Shown: positions 1 to 11,438 of the stretch, piece by piece
How positions within the stretch are numbered: the first letter of the stretch is position 1
How the letters are laid out: each line of letters starts with the position of its first letter
NCBI GenBank assembly: GCA_011799875.1
Contig: CM022303.1
Coordinates: 294,946,362 to 295,010,361 of the forward strand
From: Thinopyrum elongatum
Lineage: Eukaryota > Streptophyta > Magnoliopsida > Poales > Poaceae
Reading direction: 5' to 3'
Length of the DNA stretch: 64,000 nt
The notes under the pieces: model-generated
What the model saw: only the letters and a program-made list of their open reading frames with translations
Database searches by the model: none
Told to the model about the DNA's origin: nothing
Program-made: the position numbers and the translations under genes

Positions 1-302
1 TCATGATAATAACCCGCTTAGCATGGAAGATTTTGACCACCCCCTATGGGTCCATGAGCAGTCCAGGCACAAAAAACAGATCTTCATTTGAATTTTTAGA
101 GGTGGCACATGCAAATTTACTTGGAATGACTGGGTAATACCGCACATAGGTAGATAAGGTGGACTCATCTGGAATAACTTTGGTTTAAGGATTTTGATGC
201 ACAAGTAGTATTCCTGCTTAGTACAGGCAAAGGCTAGCTATTAGATTGAGAAGCGACCAACTATAGAGCGAAAATGGTCATGATCATGCATTTTGAATAA
301 CT
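1..302 (-). other. E1 3' untranslated region fragment
   Basis: Non-coding. It matches, with scattered differences, the stretch around 13700-14000 in the 3' region of E3 (shared runs such as cgcttagcatggaaga and aggattttgatgcaca). At about position 302 it jumps to the spacer that lies next to the protease, so the second ORF of the family has been deleted from this copy. Confidence 0.75.
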
Positions 303-759
303 AACAGTTTTGCGAATGGAGCTTTGAGCAAGGAGATCGAAAATGGCAGCAAATGAGCTAGAACACGGGTTTGAGCAATGGTGGGATATTTTTCTGGAGG
401 AAGATGAAGTGGATGGGTGCTGGAATAAGTGAGGGGGACCCACGTGGGACCCAAAAGCCACCTAGGCACGCCCAGGGGGGTGGGCGCGCCCTATGGGCTT
501 GTGGCCCACTGGTGCTGCCCCCTGGTGTGTTTTTAGTGCCAGAAATTCTAAAATATTCTATAAAAAAATCATACTAAATTTTCAGGGCATTTGGAGAACT
601 TTTATTTTTGGGACATTTTTTATTGCACGGATAATTCAGAAAACAGACAAAATAATAGTATCTTTGATTTATTTATTCTAAATAACAGAAAGTAAAAAGT
701 GGGTATAGAAAGTTGTGTTTACTGAATTCATCCATCTCATGCCCACCAAAAGGAATCCA
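303..759 (-). other. E1 spacer between protease and deletion junction, non-coding
   Basis: No coding potential that I trust. It matches the spacers of E2 (about 5130-5640) and E3 (about 57490-58000), including a GC-rich block at 430-530 with the palindrome-like gggcgcgccc. The block resembles the GC-rich part of the family's own LTR. Confidence 0.6.
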
Positions 760-1457
760 TTAACAAGGTTGATCAAGTCTTATTAAAAAACTTCTTCCGA
801 ATGACATTAAACCAGAGAATTTTCGTATAACACTAGATTGCCTCAACGGGGATATGCATGTCCCCAACAATAAGAACATCATATTTATTTTTGACAGTAG
901 GAATAGGGAATTCAAAACCTCCAATAGCAATAGTTGAAATTTTTCTAATAGAATTGATGGTATTAACTTGAGGTTGTTTCTTCGGAAAGTGTACTGTATG
1001 CTCATTACCATTAACATGAAAGTGAAAGTGCCCTTGTTGCAATCAATAACAGCCCCTGCAGTATTCAAAAAGGGTCTACTAAGGATGATCGACATACTGT
1101 CATCCTCGGGTATATCAAGAATAACAAAGTCCATTAAATGGTAACATTTGCAACTATGACAGACATATCCTCACAAATACCGATGGGTATAGCAGTTGAT
1201 TTATCAGCCATTTGCAAAGCGATTTCAGTTGGTGTCAACTTATTCAAATCAAGTCTACGGTATAAAGAGAAAGGCATAACACTAACACCAGCTCCCAAAT
1301 CACATAAAGCAGTTTTAACATAGTTTCTTTTAATGAAGCATGGTATAGTTGGTACTCCTGGATCTCCTAGTTTCTTTGGTATTCCACCCTTAAAAGTGTA
1401 ATTAGCAAGCATAGTGGAAATTTTAGCTTCCGGTATCTTTCTTTTTATTTGTAACAA
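760..1457 (-). pseudogene. E1 aspartic protease region of Gag-Pro, broken
   Basis: Retroviral-type aspartic protease that would mature the Gag polyprotein in the virus-like particle. The active-site motif CDLGAGVSVMPFS lies near residue 52 of the 1457-1134 reading frame, followed by the DKSTAIPIGI stretch typical of Athila-type proteases. The frame is lost near 1134-1140, and the rest of the domain (DIPEDDSMSIILSRPFL and the C-terminal NGNEHTVHF stretch) is read in other frames down to about 760. The equivalents in E2 (5650-6117) and E3 (58011-58883) are better preserved. After this domain no RT follows in any of the three copies. Confidence 0.8.
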
Positions 1458-1502
1458 TATCTTTCATATACTTAGCATAAGGAGACATTTTCAGAATATC
1501 AG

Positions 1503-3569
1503 TCAAACACATATGCAAAAAGACAGGTCTAAGCATTTCAACAAAGCGCTCAAAATCCTCATCATCCTTTTTCTTGGATGGTTTAGGAGGAAAGGGCATG
1601 GGTTTCTGAACCCATGGTTCTCTTTCTTTACCATGTTTCCTAGCAATGAAATCTCTCTTATCATATCTTTTATTCTTAGATTGTGGGTTATCAAGATCTC
1701 CACATCATTATCATTACTAGGTTGAGCATCATCATTAACATTATCACTAGGTTCATGTTCATCACCAGATTGTGTCTCAGCATCAGAAATAGAAATATCA
1801 TTTGGATTCTCAGGTGTGTCTATAACAGGTTCACTAGAAGCATGCAAAGTTCTGTCATCCTTCCTTTTCTTTTTATTACTAGGACTAGGTGCATCAATAT
1901 TAATTCTCTGAGAATCTTGTTCAATTCTCTTAGGATGGCCCTCAGGATATAGAGGTTCCTGTGTCATTTTACCACCTCTAGTCATAACTCTAACAGCATG
2001 ATCATTGTTCTTATTATTTATCTCATTTAGCGAATCATTTTGTGCCTTGAGAACTTGTTCTACTTGAGTTTTTACCATGGAAGCATGTTTACTAATAATT
2101 TTGAGATCATTAACAGTTCTACACATGTAGTCACCCAAGCAGTCAAGCATATAAGCATTGCGTTTCAATTGTCTACTAACATATGCATTGAAATTTTCTT
2201 GTTTAACAATAAAGTTATCAAATTCTTCCAAGCATTGACTAGTAGACTTATTATGAGGAATATCACCTTCACCAAATCTATAGAGAGAATTTACCTCTAT
2301 TACCTATGTCAGGTTATCAAGAGCATGTATTTCTTCAATAGGTGGTAAATTCTTGACATCTTCAGCTTTAATACCCTTTTCTTTCATAGATTTCTTTGCC
2401 TCTTGCATATCTTCAGGACTGAGAAATAGAATACCTCTTTTCTTCGGAGTTGGCTTAGGAGGTGGTTCGAGAAGAGTCCAATCATTATCATTACTCAATA
2501 TATTTTTCAATAGCACTTCAGCTTGTTCAATAGTTCATTCCCTGAAAACACAACCAGCACAACTATCTAGGTGGTCCCTAGAAGCATCGATTAGTCCATT
2601 ATAAAAGATATCAAGTATTTCATTTTTGTTGAGAGGATGATCAGGCAAAGCATTAAGTAATTGGAGAAGCCTCCCCCAAGCTTGTGGGAGACTCTCTTCT
2701 TCAATTTGCACAAAATTAAATATTTTCTATAAAGCAGCTTATTTCTTATGAGCAGGAAAATATTTTTCAGAGAAGTAATAAATCATATCCTGGGGACTAC
2801 ACACACAACCAGGAGCAAGAGAATTGAACCATAACTTAGCATCACCCTTTAACGAGAAAGGAAACAACTTAAGAATATAGTAATAGCGAATTTTTTCCTC
2901 ATGAGCAAATAGGGTGGCTATATCTTTCAATTTAGTAAGATGTGCCACAACAGTTTCAGATTCATAACCATGGAAAGGATCAGATTCAACCAAAGTAATT
3001 AACTCGGGATCGACAGAGAATTCATAATCCTTATCAGTAACAAAGATAGGTGAAGTAGCGAACTTAGGATCATATTGCATTCTAGCATTCAAAGATTTTT
3101 CTTTCAACTTGCATACTACTTTCTTAAGATCATCTCTATCCTTACAAGCAAGAAAGTCCCTAGCTACCTCTCCATCCATAACATAACCCTCAGGTATATC
3201 AGGCAATTCATATCTAGGAGAGCTAGGTCTAGCAGGAATTTCAAAGTGTTCAGTTTCAATAATTTCATCAGTTTCAGAAATATCATCAGTTTTAGCATTA
3301 ACTCTAGCAATTTGTTCATCAAGAAATATACTCAGTGGCACAGTATTATCAAGCAAAGCAGTAGTATCATCATAAGCATCATGCATAGTAGAAGTAGCAT
3401 CATCAATTACTTGCGACATATCAGAATGAATAGCAGGTGGTGGTGTTGCAAGCTTACTCAAAACAGAAGGTGAATCAAGTGCAGAGCTAGAAGGCAGTTC
3501 CTTACCTCCCCTCATAGTAGAGGGAAAAATCTTGGTTCTGGTATCTTTCAAATTCCTCATAGTGATCAA
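1503..3569 (-). pseudogene. gag: E1 gag, broken
   Basis: Capsid protein gene of a non-autonomous Gypsy element. The start codon chosen is at 3569, matching the start in E2 (8427) and E3 (60767). A retrotransposon-Gag core lies around 3030-2740 (GDAKLWFNSLAPG, DMIYYFSEKYFPA). Lysine-rich and acidic C-terminal segments follow (KKRKDD, SISDAETQSGDEHEP) and a KKENHGFRNP tail. The segments 3569-2739, 2516-2304 and 2231-about 1710 share one frame and are separated by in-frame stops. Near 1705 a 16-bp deletion relative to E3, flanked by short repeats, shifts the frame. No zinc knuckle is seen. Confidence 0.85.
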
Positions 3570-3610
3570 CAGATATAAATCCCAAGTGACTCAGAGAATA
3601 GAGCTATGCT

Positions 3611-3627
3611 CCCCGGCAACGGCGCCA
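3611..3627 (-). promoter_or_regulatory. E1 primer-binding site, tRNA-Asp type
   Basis: The plus strand reads ccccggcaacggcgcca, the 3' end of plant tRNA-Asp(GUC) with CCA. The minus strand, 11 bp inside the 5' LTR end at 3639, is therefore complementary to that tRNA and would prime minus-strand DNA synthesis. This fixes the orientation and the LTR boundary. Confidence 0.9.
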
Positions 3628-3638
3628 GAAAAAGGTCT

Positions 3639-5018
3639 TGATAACCCACAAGTATAGGGGATCACAACAGTTTTCGAGGGTAGAGTATTCAACCCAAATT
3701 TATTGATTCGACACAAGGGGAGCCAAAGAATATTCCCGAGTATTAGCAGATGAGTTGTCAATTCAATCACACTTGAAAGACTTAATATCTGCAACAAAGT
3801 TTTTAGTAGCAAAGTAGTATGGAAGCAACGGTAACGATGGCAAAAGTAACAGTAGCAGTTTTGTAGTGATTGTAACAATAGCAACGACAAAGTAACTTAG
3901 CAAAGATCAATATGTGAAAAGCTCATAGGCAACGGATCAATGATGGATAATTATGTCGGATGGCATTCATCATGCAACAGTTATAACCGAGGGTGACACA
4001 GAACTAGCTCCAATTCATCAATATAATGTAGGCATGTATTCCGAATATAGGCATACATGCTTATGGAAAAGAACTTGCACGACATCTTTTGTCCTACCCT
4101 CCCGTGGCAGCGGGGTCCTAATGGAAACTAAGGGATATTAAGGCCTCCTTTTAATAGAGAGCCGGACCAAAGCATTAGCACTTAGTGAATACATGAACTC
4201 CTCAAACTACGGTAATCACCGGAAAGAATCCCAATTATTGTCACCTTGGGGTATGCGGATCATAACACGTAATAGGTGTCTACAACTTGCAAGATAGGAT
4301 CAAGAACACAAATATATTCATGAGAACATAATAGGTTCAGATCTGAAATCATGGCACTCGGGCCCTAGTGACAAGCATTAAGCATAGCAAAGTCATAGCA
4401 ACATCAATCTCAGAACATAGTGGATACTAGGGATCAAACCCTAACAAAACTAACTCGATTACATGATAAATCTCATCCAACCCATCACCGTCCAGCAAGC
4501 CTACAATGGAATTACTCACTCCCGGCAGTGAGCATCATGAAATTGGTGATTAAGGAAGGTTGGTGATGATGATGGCGACGAATTCCCCTCTCCGGAGCCC
4601 CGAACGGACTCCAAATCAGCCCTCCCGATGAAGAACAGGAGGTCGTGGCGGCTCCATATCGTAAAACACGATGAATCCTTCTCTCTGATTTTTTTCTTCG
4701 TGAATAGGTACATATAGAGTTGGAATTAGGGTCGGAGGAGCTCCAAGGGGCCCACAAGCCTGTAGGGTGCGCCCCAGGGGGGTGGGCGCGCCCCCAGGGC
4801 TTGTGGCCTCTGGGTGGCCCCCCTCTGGATAATTCCAAAAATATTCTCCGTAAATTTTCAGGTCAATCCGAGAACTTTTATTTCTGCACAATAATAACAC
4901 CATGGCAATTCTGCTGAAAACAGCCTCAGTCTGGGTTAGTTCCATTCAAATCATGCAAATTAGAGTCCAAAACAAGGGCAAAAGAGTTTGGAAAAGTAGA
5001 TACAATGGAGGCGTATCA
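3639..5018 (-). repeat. E1 5' LTR (Sabrina-like)
   Basis: 1380 bp, bounded by tgataaccc on the left and gcgtatca on the right, so the termini form the inverted repeat TGATA/TATCA. It aligns along its length with the LTRs at 8506-9919, 11439-12849 and 60838-62235. A TATA-like acatatagag lies near 4712-4721 (minus sense) in the expected promoter region. A GC-rich block with gggcgcgccc is at 4740-4820. The right flank attta would be the target duplication; its partner is outside the window. Confidence 0.9.
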
Positions 5019-5640
5019 ATTTACAGCAGCACCAAGAGTAGCTAATTACTCAAAATATAAACCACTAGAACAAAAACTAATTGGAGCAATGGAGGAGTCA
5101 CATACCAAGTAGCAATCCCCCAAAACAGTTTTGAAAACGGAGCTTCGAGCAACGAGATTGCAATCCACGGGTTTGAGAGCAAGAACATGAGAGAGAGAGA
5201 GAGAGAGAGAGAGCTAGTGTGAATTTTTTCTGGATGTAGGTGATGAAGTGGACTAAAGGGATAAGTGAGGGGGGCCTTGTGGGGCCCACTACCCACCAGG
5301 GCGCGCCTGGGGTAGCTGGCATGCCCTAGTGCCTAGTGGGCACCATCCCTGTGGTGTTATTTGCATAAAAAATTCATAAAAAAATCGTGTCAAAATTTCA
5401 GGTCATTCTGAGCACTTATATTTTTGGGCACTTTTTTATTGCATGGAAAAAAAATCAGAAAACAGGATCAACAGGACTTTTTATTGCATTTAACTAAGAA
5501 TAACAGAAAACAAAAAGTAGGGACAGAAGGTTGTGCCTACTAAATTCATCGACCACATGCCTCTCGAAAATAATCCATTAATAAGGTTGATCAAGTCTTA
5601 TTAACAACCACTTTCGATTAGCATGAACCCGAAGAACCTT
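5019..5640 (-). other. E2 spacer, non-coding, with GA microsatellite
   Basis: Spacer 3' of the protease. Contains a (GA)n run at about 5189-5213 that is absent from the E1 and E3 spacers, so it expanded within this copy. Also contains a GC-rich block (5275-5350) and an A-rich stretch. Confidence 0.65.
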
Positions 5641-5649
5641 CATAAAACA

Positions 5650-6117
5650 CTAAGTTACCTCAACGGGGATATGCATATCCCCAAAAATAAGTACTTCATA
5701 TTTCTTTTTGGCAGTAGGAAGGGGAAGTTGAAAACTTCCAATTGTGATTGTCGAAGATTTTTCAATAATATTAATACCATTCACTTGAAATTGTTTCTTC
5801 GGAAAGTGCACCGTATGCTCATTACCACTGATATGAAAAGTGACTTTGCTTTTATTGCAATCAATAACAGCCTCTGCAGTATTCAAAAAGGGTCTAACAA
5901 GGATAATCGACATGTTGTCGTCCTCGGGCATCTCAAGTATAACAAAGTCTGTTAAGATAGTAACATTTGCAGCAACAACGGGCACATCCTCACAAATACC
6001 AATAGGTATGGTGGTTGATTTGTCAGCCATTTGCAATGATATTTCACTAGGTGTGAGTTTTTCCAAATCAAGTCTTTTATACAAAGAGAAAGGCATAACA
6101 CTAACACCGGCTCCCAA
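5650..6117 (-). pseudogene. E2 aspartic protease region
   Basis: 155-codon open stretch starting just at the active site (MGAGVSVMPFSLYKRL; the catalytic Asp-Leu-Gly lies immediately upstream in another frame, altered by a substitution). It continues through DKSTTIPIGI, EMPEDDNMSIILVRPFL and the NGNEHTVHF-type C-terminal stretch, ending with DMHIPVEVT. This is the longest intact protease C-terminal half in the window apart from E3. It is not followed by RT sequence; a non-coding spacer begins directly after it. Confidence 0.8.
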
Positions 6118-6185
6118 ATCACATAAAGCAGTTTTGACATAGTTTCTTTTGATGGAGCAAGGTATAGTTGGTATTCCGGGATCTC

Positions 6186-8427
6186 CTAATTTTTAGGTAC
6201 TCCATCCTTAAAAGAATAATTAGCAAGCATGGTGGAGATTTCAGCTTCAGGTATTTTTAATTTATTAGTGATAATATGTTTCATATACTTGGCATAAGGG
6301 GCCATCTTTAAAATATCAGTGAAACGAGTACGCAAAAAGACAGGCCTAAGCATTTCAGCAAAGCGTTCAAATTCTTCATCATCTTTTTTCTTAGATGGTT
6401 TAGGTGGAAAGGGCATGGGTTTCTGAACCCATGGTTCTCTTTCTTTACCATGTTTTCTAGCAACAAAATCTCTGTTATCATAACGTTTATTTTTAGGTTG
6501 TGGGTTATCAAGATCAACAGCAAGTTCTATTTCAACATCATTATCTGGTTCTTTATCATTGTCTGGTTGGGTGTCTTCTTGAACATCATCATTATCACTA
6601 GGTGAATGTTCATTGCCAGATTGAGTTTCAGCATCAGAAATAGAGACATCATTATTATTCTCAGAAGGTTTTTCTACTTCACGTTCACTAGAGGTATGCA
6701 AAGTCCTATCATTTTTCTCCTTCTTTTTCTTTTTAGAAGGACTAGGTGCATCAATATTAATTCTTTGGGAGTCTTGTTCAATTCTTTTAGGGTGACCTTC
6801 AGGATAAAGTGGCTCCTGAGTCATTTTACCTCCTCTAGTTGCTACTCTAACAGCATAATCATTCATATTATTGTGCATTTCATTAAGCAACTCACTTTTA
6901 GATTTAGCAACTTGTTCTAACTGGGTTCAAACCATAGAAGCATGTTTTCCTACACCTCTAACATCATTTGTAATTCTAAATAACAAGTCACTCAAGCGAG
7001 CAAGCATATCAGAATTTTGTTTCAATTGTTTCATAACATTTGCATTGAAGTGATCTTGTTTCCTAATGTAGTTGTCAAATTCATGCAAGCCTTGACTAGG
7101 ATGTTTATTATAGGGAATATCACCTTCATCAAACTTTAATAAAGAATTTACCTCTACCACCTGTGGTGGTGTGTCAAGACAATGTATTTCTTCAATAGGT
7201 GGTAAATTCTTAACATCTTCCGCTTTAATACCTTTTTCCTTCATACATTTCTTTGCTTCTTGCATATCTTCAGGACTGAGAAATAATATACCCTCTTCTT
7301 CGGAGTGGGTTTAGGAGGTGGTTCAGGAAGTGTCCAATCATCATAAATCTTCAATATATTATTCAAAAATTCCTCAGCTTGTTCAACAGTTTGTTCCCTG
7401 AAAACACAATGAGCACAACTATCTAGGAAGTCCCTAGAAGCATCTGTTAGTCCATTATAGAAGATATCAAGTATTTCATTTTTCTTAAGAGGATGACCAG
7501 GCAAAGCATTAAGTTATTGGAGAAGCCTCCGCCAAGCTTGTGGGAGACTCTCTTCTTTAATTTGTACAAAGTTAAATATTTCCTGTAAGGCAGTTTGTTT
7601 CTTATGAGCAGGAAAATATTTTTCAGAGAAGTAATAAATCATATCCTAGGGACTACGCACACAACTAGGAGCAAGAGTATTGTACCATATCTTAGCATCA
7701 CCCTTTAATGAGAACAAAAATAACTTGAGAATATAGTAGTAGTGACTTTTTTCTTCATGAGAAAATAGGGTGGCTATACCATTTAATTTAGTGAGATGTG
7801 CCACAACAGTTTTAGCTTCATAACCATGGAAAGGATCAGATTCAACCAAAGTAATTAACTCTGGGTCGACAGAGAATTCATAATCCTTATCAGTAATAAA
7901 GATAGGTGAAGTAGCAAACTTAGGATCGTATTTCATTCTAGCATTCAAAGATTTTTCTTTCAACTTGCATAGCAATTTCTTAAGATCCTTTCTATCCTTA
8001 CAAGCAAGAAAGTCTCTAGCTACCTCTCCATCCATAACATAACCCTCAGGTATCTCAGGTAATTCATATCTAGGAGAGCTAGGTCTAAAAGTGTTTCATA
8101 ATTCTCAGTTTCAAAGACTTCATCAGTTTCAGTAATTTCATCAGTTTCAGCATTCTCAATTTCTTTAGCTCTAGCAATTTGTTCATCAAGAAATTCACCT
8201 AGTGGCACAGTATTATCAAGCAAGGTACTAGCATCATCAATAGCACCATTCATAGCAGAAGTAGCATCATCAATAACTTGTGACATATCAGGATTAATAG
8301 CATGTGGTGGTGTTGCAAGCTTACTCAAAACAGAAGGTGAATCAAGTGCAGAGCTAGATAACAGTTCCTTACCTCCCCTCGTCTTAGAGGGAACGATCTT
8401 GGTTCTATCATCCTTAATATTCTTCAT
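6186..8427 (-). pseudogene. gag: E2 gag, broken
   Basis: Orthologous to the E1 and E3 gag. The start at 8427 (MKNIKDDRTKI) fits the other copies. The Gag core GDAKIWYNTLAPS is at about 7690-7650, the LSPEDMQEAKK-type segment near 7270, and the acidic and lysine-rich C-terminal segment (PSKKKKKEKND, SISDAETQSGNEH) at 6780-6590. Open stretches 8427-8020, 8035-7646, 7504-7241, 7265-6927 and 6890-6186 alternate frames, so there are at least two small indels and several stops. The part at 6890-6186 (234 codons) is intact and reaches the EAEISTMLANYSF segment just before the protease. Confidence 0.85.
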
Positions 8428-8477
8428 AGTGAGAAATAGATATAAATCCCAAGTGACTCAACAAATATAGCTATGCT

Positions 8478-8494
8478 CCCCGGCAATGGTGCCA
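8478..8494 (-). promoter_or_regulatory. E2 primer-binding site, tRNA-Asp type, mutated
   Basis: Same position as in E1, but the plus strand reads ccccggcaatggtgcca, with two substitutions relative to the tRNA-Asp 3' end. Both fit C-to-T changes at CpG on one strand or the other. Confidence 0.8.
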
Positions 8495-8505
8495 GAAAAA
8501 AGTCT

Positions 8506-9919
8506 TGATAACCCATAAGTATAGGGGATCGCTACAGTTTTCGATGGTAGAGTATTCAACCCAAATTTATAGATTCAACACAACGGGAGCCAAAGAATAT
8601 TTGTAAGTATTAGCCATTGAGTTGTCAATTCAACCACACCCGGAGATTAAATATCTGCAGTAAAGTGATCAGTAGCACAGTAATATGATAGTTTGATAGG
8701 AGTGGTAACGGTAAGAGTGGTAACGATAACAACAGTAACAGTTTTGTAGCAGTTGTAACAGTAGCAATAGCAATAGTAACTTAGCAAGAGTAATATGTGG
8801 AAAAACTCGTAGGCATTGGATCGGTGAATTCATTGGATAATATTCATCTTATAACAGTCATAACCTAGGGCGACACAGAACTAGCTCTAGTTCATAAATA
8901 TAATGTAGGCATGTATTCCGTAAATAGTCATACGTGCTTATGGCAAAGAACTTGCATGACATCTTTTGTCCTACCCTCCGTGGCAGCGGGGTCCATAAGG
9001 AAACTAAGGGATATTAAGGCCTCCTTTTAATAGAGAACCAGAACAAAGCACTAACACATAGTGAATACATGAACTCCTCAAACTACGGTCATCACCGGAA
9101 AGTATCCCAATTATTGTCACCTTGGGGTTTACGGATCATAACACGTAATAGGTGCATATAACTTGCAAAATCAGATCATGAACATAGATATAATGGTGAA
9201 AACATAAACGGTTCAGATCCGAAATCATGGCACTCAGGCCCTAGTGACAAGCATTAAGCATAGCAAAGTCATAGCAACATCAATCTCAGAACATAGTGGA
9301 TACTAGGGATCAAGCCCTAACAAAACTAACTCGATTACATGATGAATCTCATCCAACCCACCATCGTCCAGCAAGCCTACGAAGAAATTACTCACCCCCG
9401 ATGGTGAGCATCATGAAATTGGTGATGGAGGATGGTTGATGATGACGAAAACCGAAGATCCCACTCTCCGGAGCCCTGAACGGGCTCTAGATCTGGCCTC
9501 CCGATGAAGAACAGGAGGTGGTGGTGGCTCCGTATCGTAAAAGGCAATGAAACTTCCTCTCCTATTTTTTCTCTCCAAAAATAGGATTTTATAGAGTTGG
9601 AATTAGGGTCAGCGGAACCTCGTGGGCCCCACTACCCACCAGGGCGCGCCAGAGGGGGGTGGCGCGCCCTGGTGCCTAGTGGGCAGCTGGGGCCCCCCTC
9701 TAGTGGGTCTTGGTTCCAGAAATTATTATGTATTCCAAAATAATTCTCCAAAAAGTTTCATCCAATTCCGAGAACTTTTGTTTCTGCACAAAAAACAACA
9801 CCATGGTAGTTCTGCTGAAAACATCGTCAGTCCGGGTTAGTTTCATTCAAATCATGCAAATAAGAGTCCAAAACAAGAGCAAAAGCGTTAGGAAAAGTAG
9901 ATACGATAGAGACGTATCA
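8506..9919 (-). repeat. E2 5' LTR (Sabrina-like)
   Basis: 1414 bp from tgataaccca to gacgtatca. Contains the TATA-like ttttatagag near 9588 (minus sense) and the GC-rich gggcgcgcc block near 9650. The right flank is aggcg, inside a truncated F-family LTR, so E2 inserted there or the F sequence was joined to it later. Confidence 0.9.
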
Positions 9920-11143
9920 AGGCGGCGAGCAGCGGCAGGGGAGCAGCAGCCATGGCTGGTGAGCGTCGCCGTGGGCAAGTGCGCGAGCGGAAGCGGCAGT
10001 GGGCGGAGGTGGCTACATGCGCGCGAGGGAGGCTGCAAGCGTGGCCAAAGCGAGGCAAGGCGTGGCGGGAATGCAACCAGGGCGTAGAGGCGGCGCGACC
10101 ATGCTTGGATAGGCGCACGCACGGGGCTCCGTCGGGTGAGCCGGAGGCAGCGGCAGGCGCGGGCTCCAGTGGCTTCAGGCACGGCGGTGATGACGGCTTA
10201 TGGCGCCAAATTCAAAAGGGAAAAGGAGGAATCGACAGAGGGCCTCACAGAGATGTTGGGGGCATGGTCGGAGAGGGTTGGGGAGGACCAGAGCTAGCGG
10301 GACAAGGCAGCGGCCGTGGAGGATTCCGACGATGTGTGACGAGGCGATCTGATGAAGGGCCGCTCTGCGGCTCGAGCTGGAGGGTGGAGATAGCACGAGA
10401 AGCGTGGCGGAGCTCCCGGACATCACCTGGTGGCGCGAGGAGGCTCTGGACCACGGCGACGATAACGAATTAGAGAGGGGGAGAGGTGAGCGAGGGGAAT
10501 AGAGGTGCTAGGGTTTCCAGGGAGCTCGGGGTGGCTAAGAGGGCGTCCGGGGCTACAGGGGGACGTCGCCGTGTCATCCATCCTGTGGCGCATCGCGTGC
10601 GCGGGCACGGGCAAGCTGCCACGGAGGGAGGAGGAGGGAGATCCCCTCTATGGGCTGGGCTGGGCACTATGCCCATAGAGCCCGGGAGCACAGTGGCACT
10701 ACTACCTTTTCCCTTTTTTTCAAATGAATCAGCTACTGTTTTCCCTTTATTTAAAATAGCAAATGAATTTTGTTTGAGTTGAAAATTGTCACATAAATAT
10801 TAGGTAAGGATTTGAGCTGGCAGACAGAGTTACAATTTATTTTTGGAATTAACTATTTATTTACATTTAAATGGTTAATTTAAATGATGTTGGCACAATT
10901 TTAAATAGGTTAGAGGCATTTTAATAATTCCATTTAGGTTGGCTTCTTCATGACAATTACTTAGTGATTATTTTCAACCCAACGAACATTTTTGTTTTAC
11001 CATTTAAAGAAATATTATTTTGACTTGGAATTTAAATTAGAATTTGACTTTGATTTTTATTAAGTGGCAATTTGCATAGTAATCATGATGACATGGACAC
11101 CATTCGGGGGAGATTACTGAAGCATGATTCTCGAGGTGTTACA
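9920..11143 (-). repeat. F-family LTR fragment (TGTGACGCCC family), truncated
   Basis: Reads in minus orientation. The right end ggtgttaca at 11143 is the LTR start (TGTAACACC in the element sense). The AT-rich promoter-side region (10690-11100) resembles 33130-33600 of the solo LTR in this window, including the shared catgatgacatgg motif and a final tgttaca. The left part (9920-10660) is strongly GC-rich, as in the other F LTRs. The rest is missing beyond 9920, where the E2 LTR begins. Long open frames here are products of GC-rich composition and I do not call them genes. Confidence 0.65.
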
Positions 11144-11438
11144 CTCTCTCCCCTCCCGAGCCGGTGACCCTCCCCTCCCCTCCTAAGCCAGCGACCATCC
11201 CCTGCCCTCCCAAGCCGGCGACGACCCTCCCTCTCCTCCCCAGCCCCCCCATGGTCGTGGTAGGTGCTCCTCAGAGCTCCTGGTGGTGACGGTGGCGACG
11301 ATGAGGCATAGCAGATGCCGGCTTCATCCACAGCGACGGGAGGTGCGCACTCCAGCAGCGGCGCAGGTCATCCGTGTCAAGCTTGAGGAGATCGCGGCTG
11401 GGGATGGCGGCGGCCACAGGCGAGGCACGGCGTGGCGG
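11144..11438. other. GC-rich unassigned sequence between two LTRs
   Basis: 295 bp of GC-rich sequence with imperfect repeats of a ccctccc-agccggcgac type unit (11150-11230). It lies between the F LTR end and the E3 3' LTR. I do not recognise it. It could be the insertion target of the F element or another LTR fragment. Confidence 0.4.

Larger units (their letters stand above)
1..5018 (-). mobile_element. E1: Sabrina-like non-autonomous Gypsy retrotransposon, right part
   Basis: Minus-strand LTR retrotransposon entering from beyond the left edge. In element order it has the 5' LTR (3639-5018), a tRNA-Asp-type primer-binding site, gag, an aspartic protease region, an untranslated spacer, and the start of the 3' untranslated region. 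No reverse transcriptase, RNase H or integrase is seen in any frame, so it would depend on another element's enzymes. Its right end is followed directly by internal sequence of a second copy of the same family, so E1 inserted into E2. The Sabrina name is from memory of Triticeae LTR families; the Gypsy (Athila-like) placement follows from the Gag and protease. Confidence 0.85.
5019..9919 (-). mobile_element. E2: Sabrina-like non-autonomous Gypsy retrotransposon, interrupted by E1
   Basis: Second minus-strand copy of the family: 5' LTR 8506-9919, tRNA-Asp primer-binding site, gag, protease, spacer. Its downstream part is cut by E1 at 5019. Sequence 5019-5130 matches E3 at about 57400-57490 (shared cactagaacaaaaa and ggaggagtcacatacc). 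The rest of E2 should lie left of the window, beyond E1. Confidence 0.85.

Noticed and set aside
3609..3629. tRNA-Asp gene fragment
   Set aside because: Only the last ~18 bases match tRNA-Asp. It is the primer-binding site beside an LTR, and the same occurs at 8478 and 60809.
5186..5214. CRISPR or satellite array
   Set aside because: Simple dinucleotide run only; no spaced repeats anywhere in the window, and the sequence is plant nuclear DNA.
9952..10782. 173- and 98-codon ORFs on the plus strand
   Set aside because: Within the truncated F LTR; GC-rich composition, no domain, no conservation with the other LTR copies.
9920..11438. Two direct Sabrina-like LTRs (8506-9919 and 11439-12849) flanking 1.5 kb, with ggcgg beside both, as if one small element
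   Set aside because: The sequence between has no primer-binding site at the left LTR or polypurine tract at the right one. Each LTR has its proper interior on the opposite side, and the ggcgg copies are offset by one base in GC-rich sequence.
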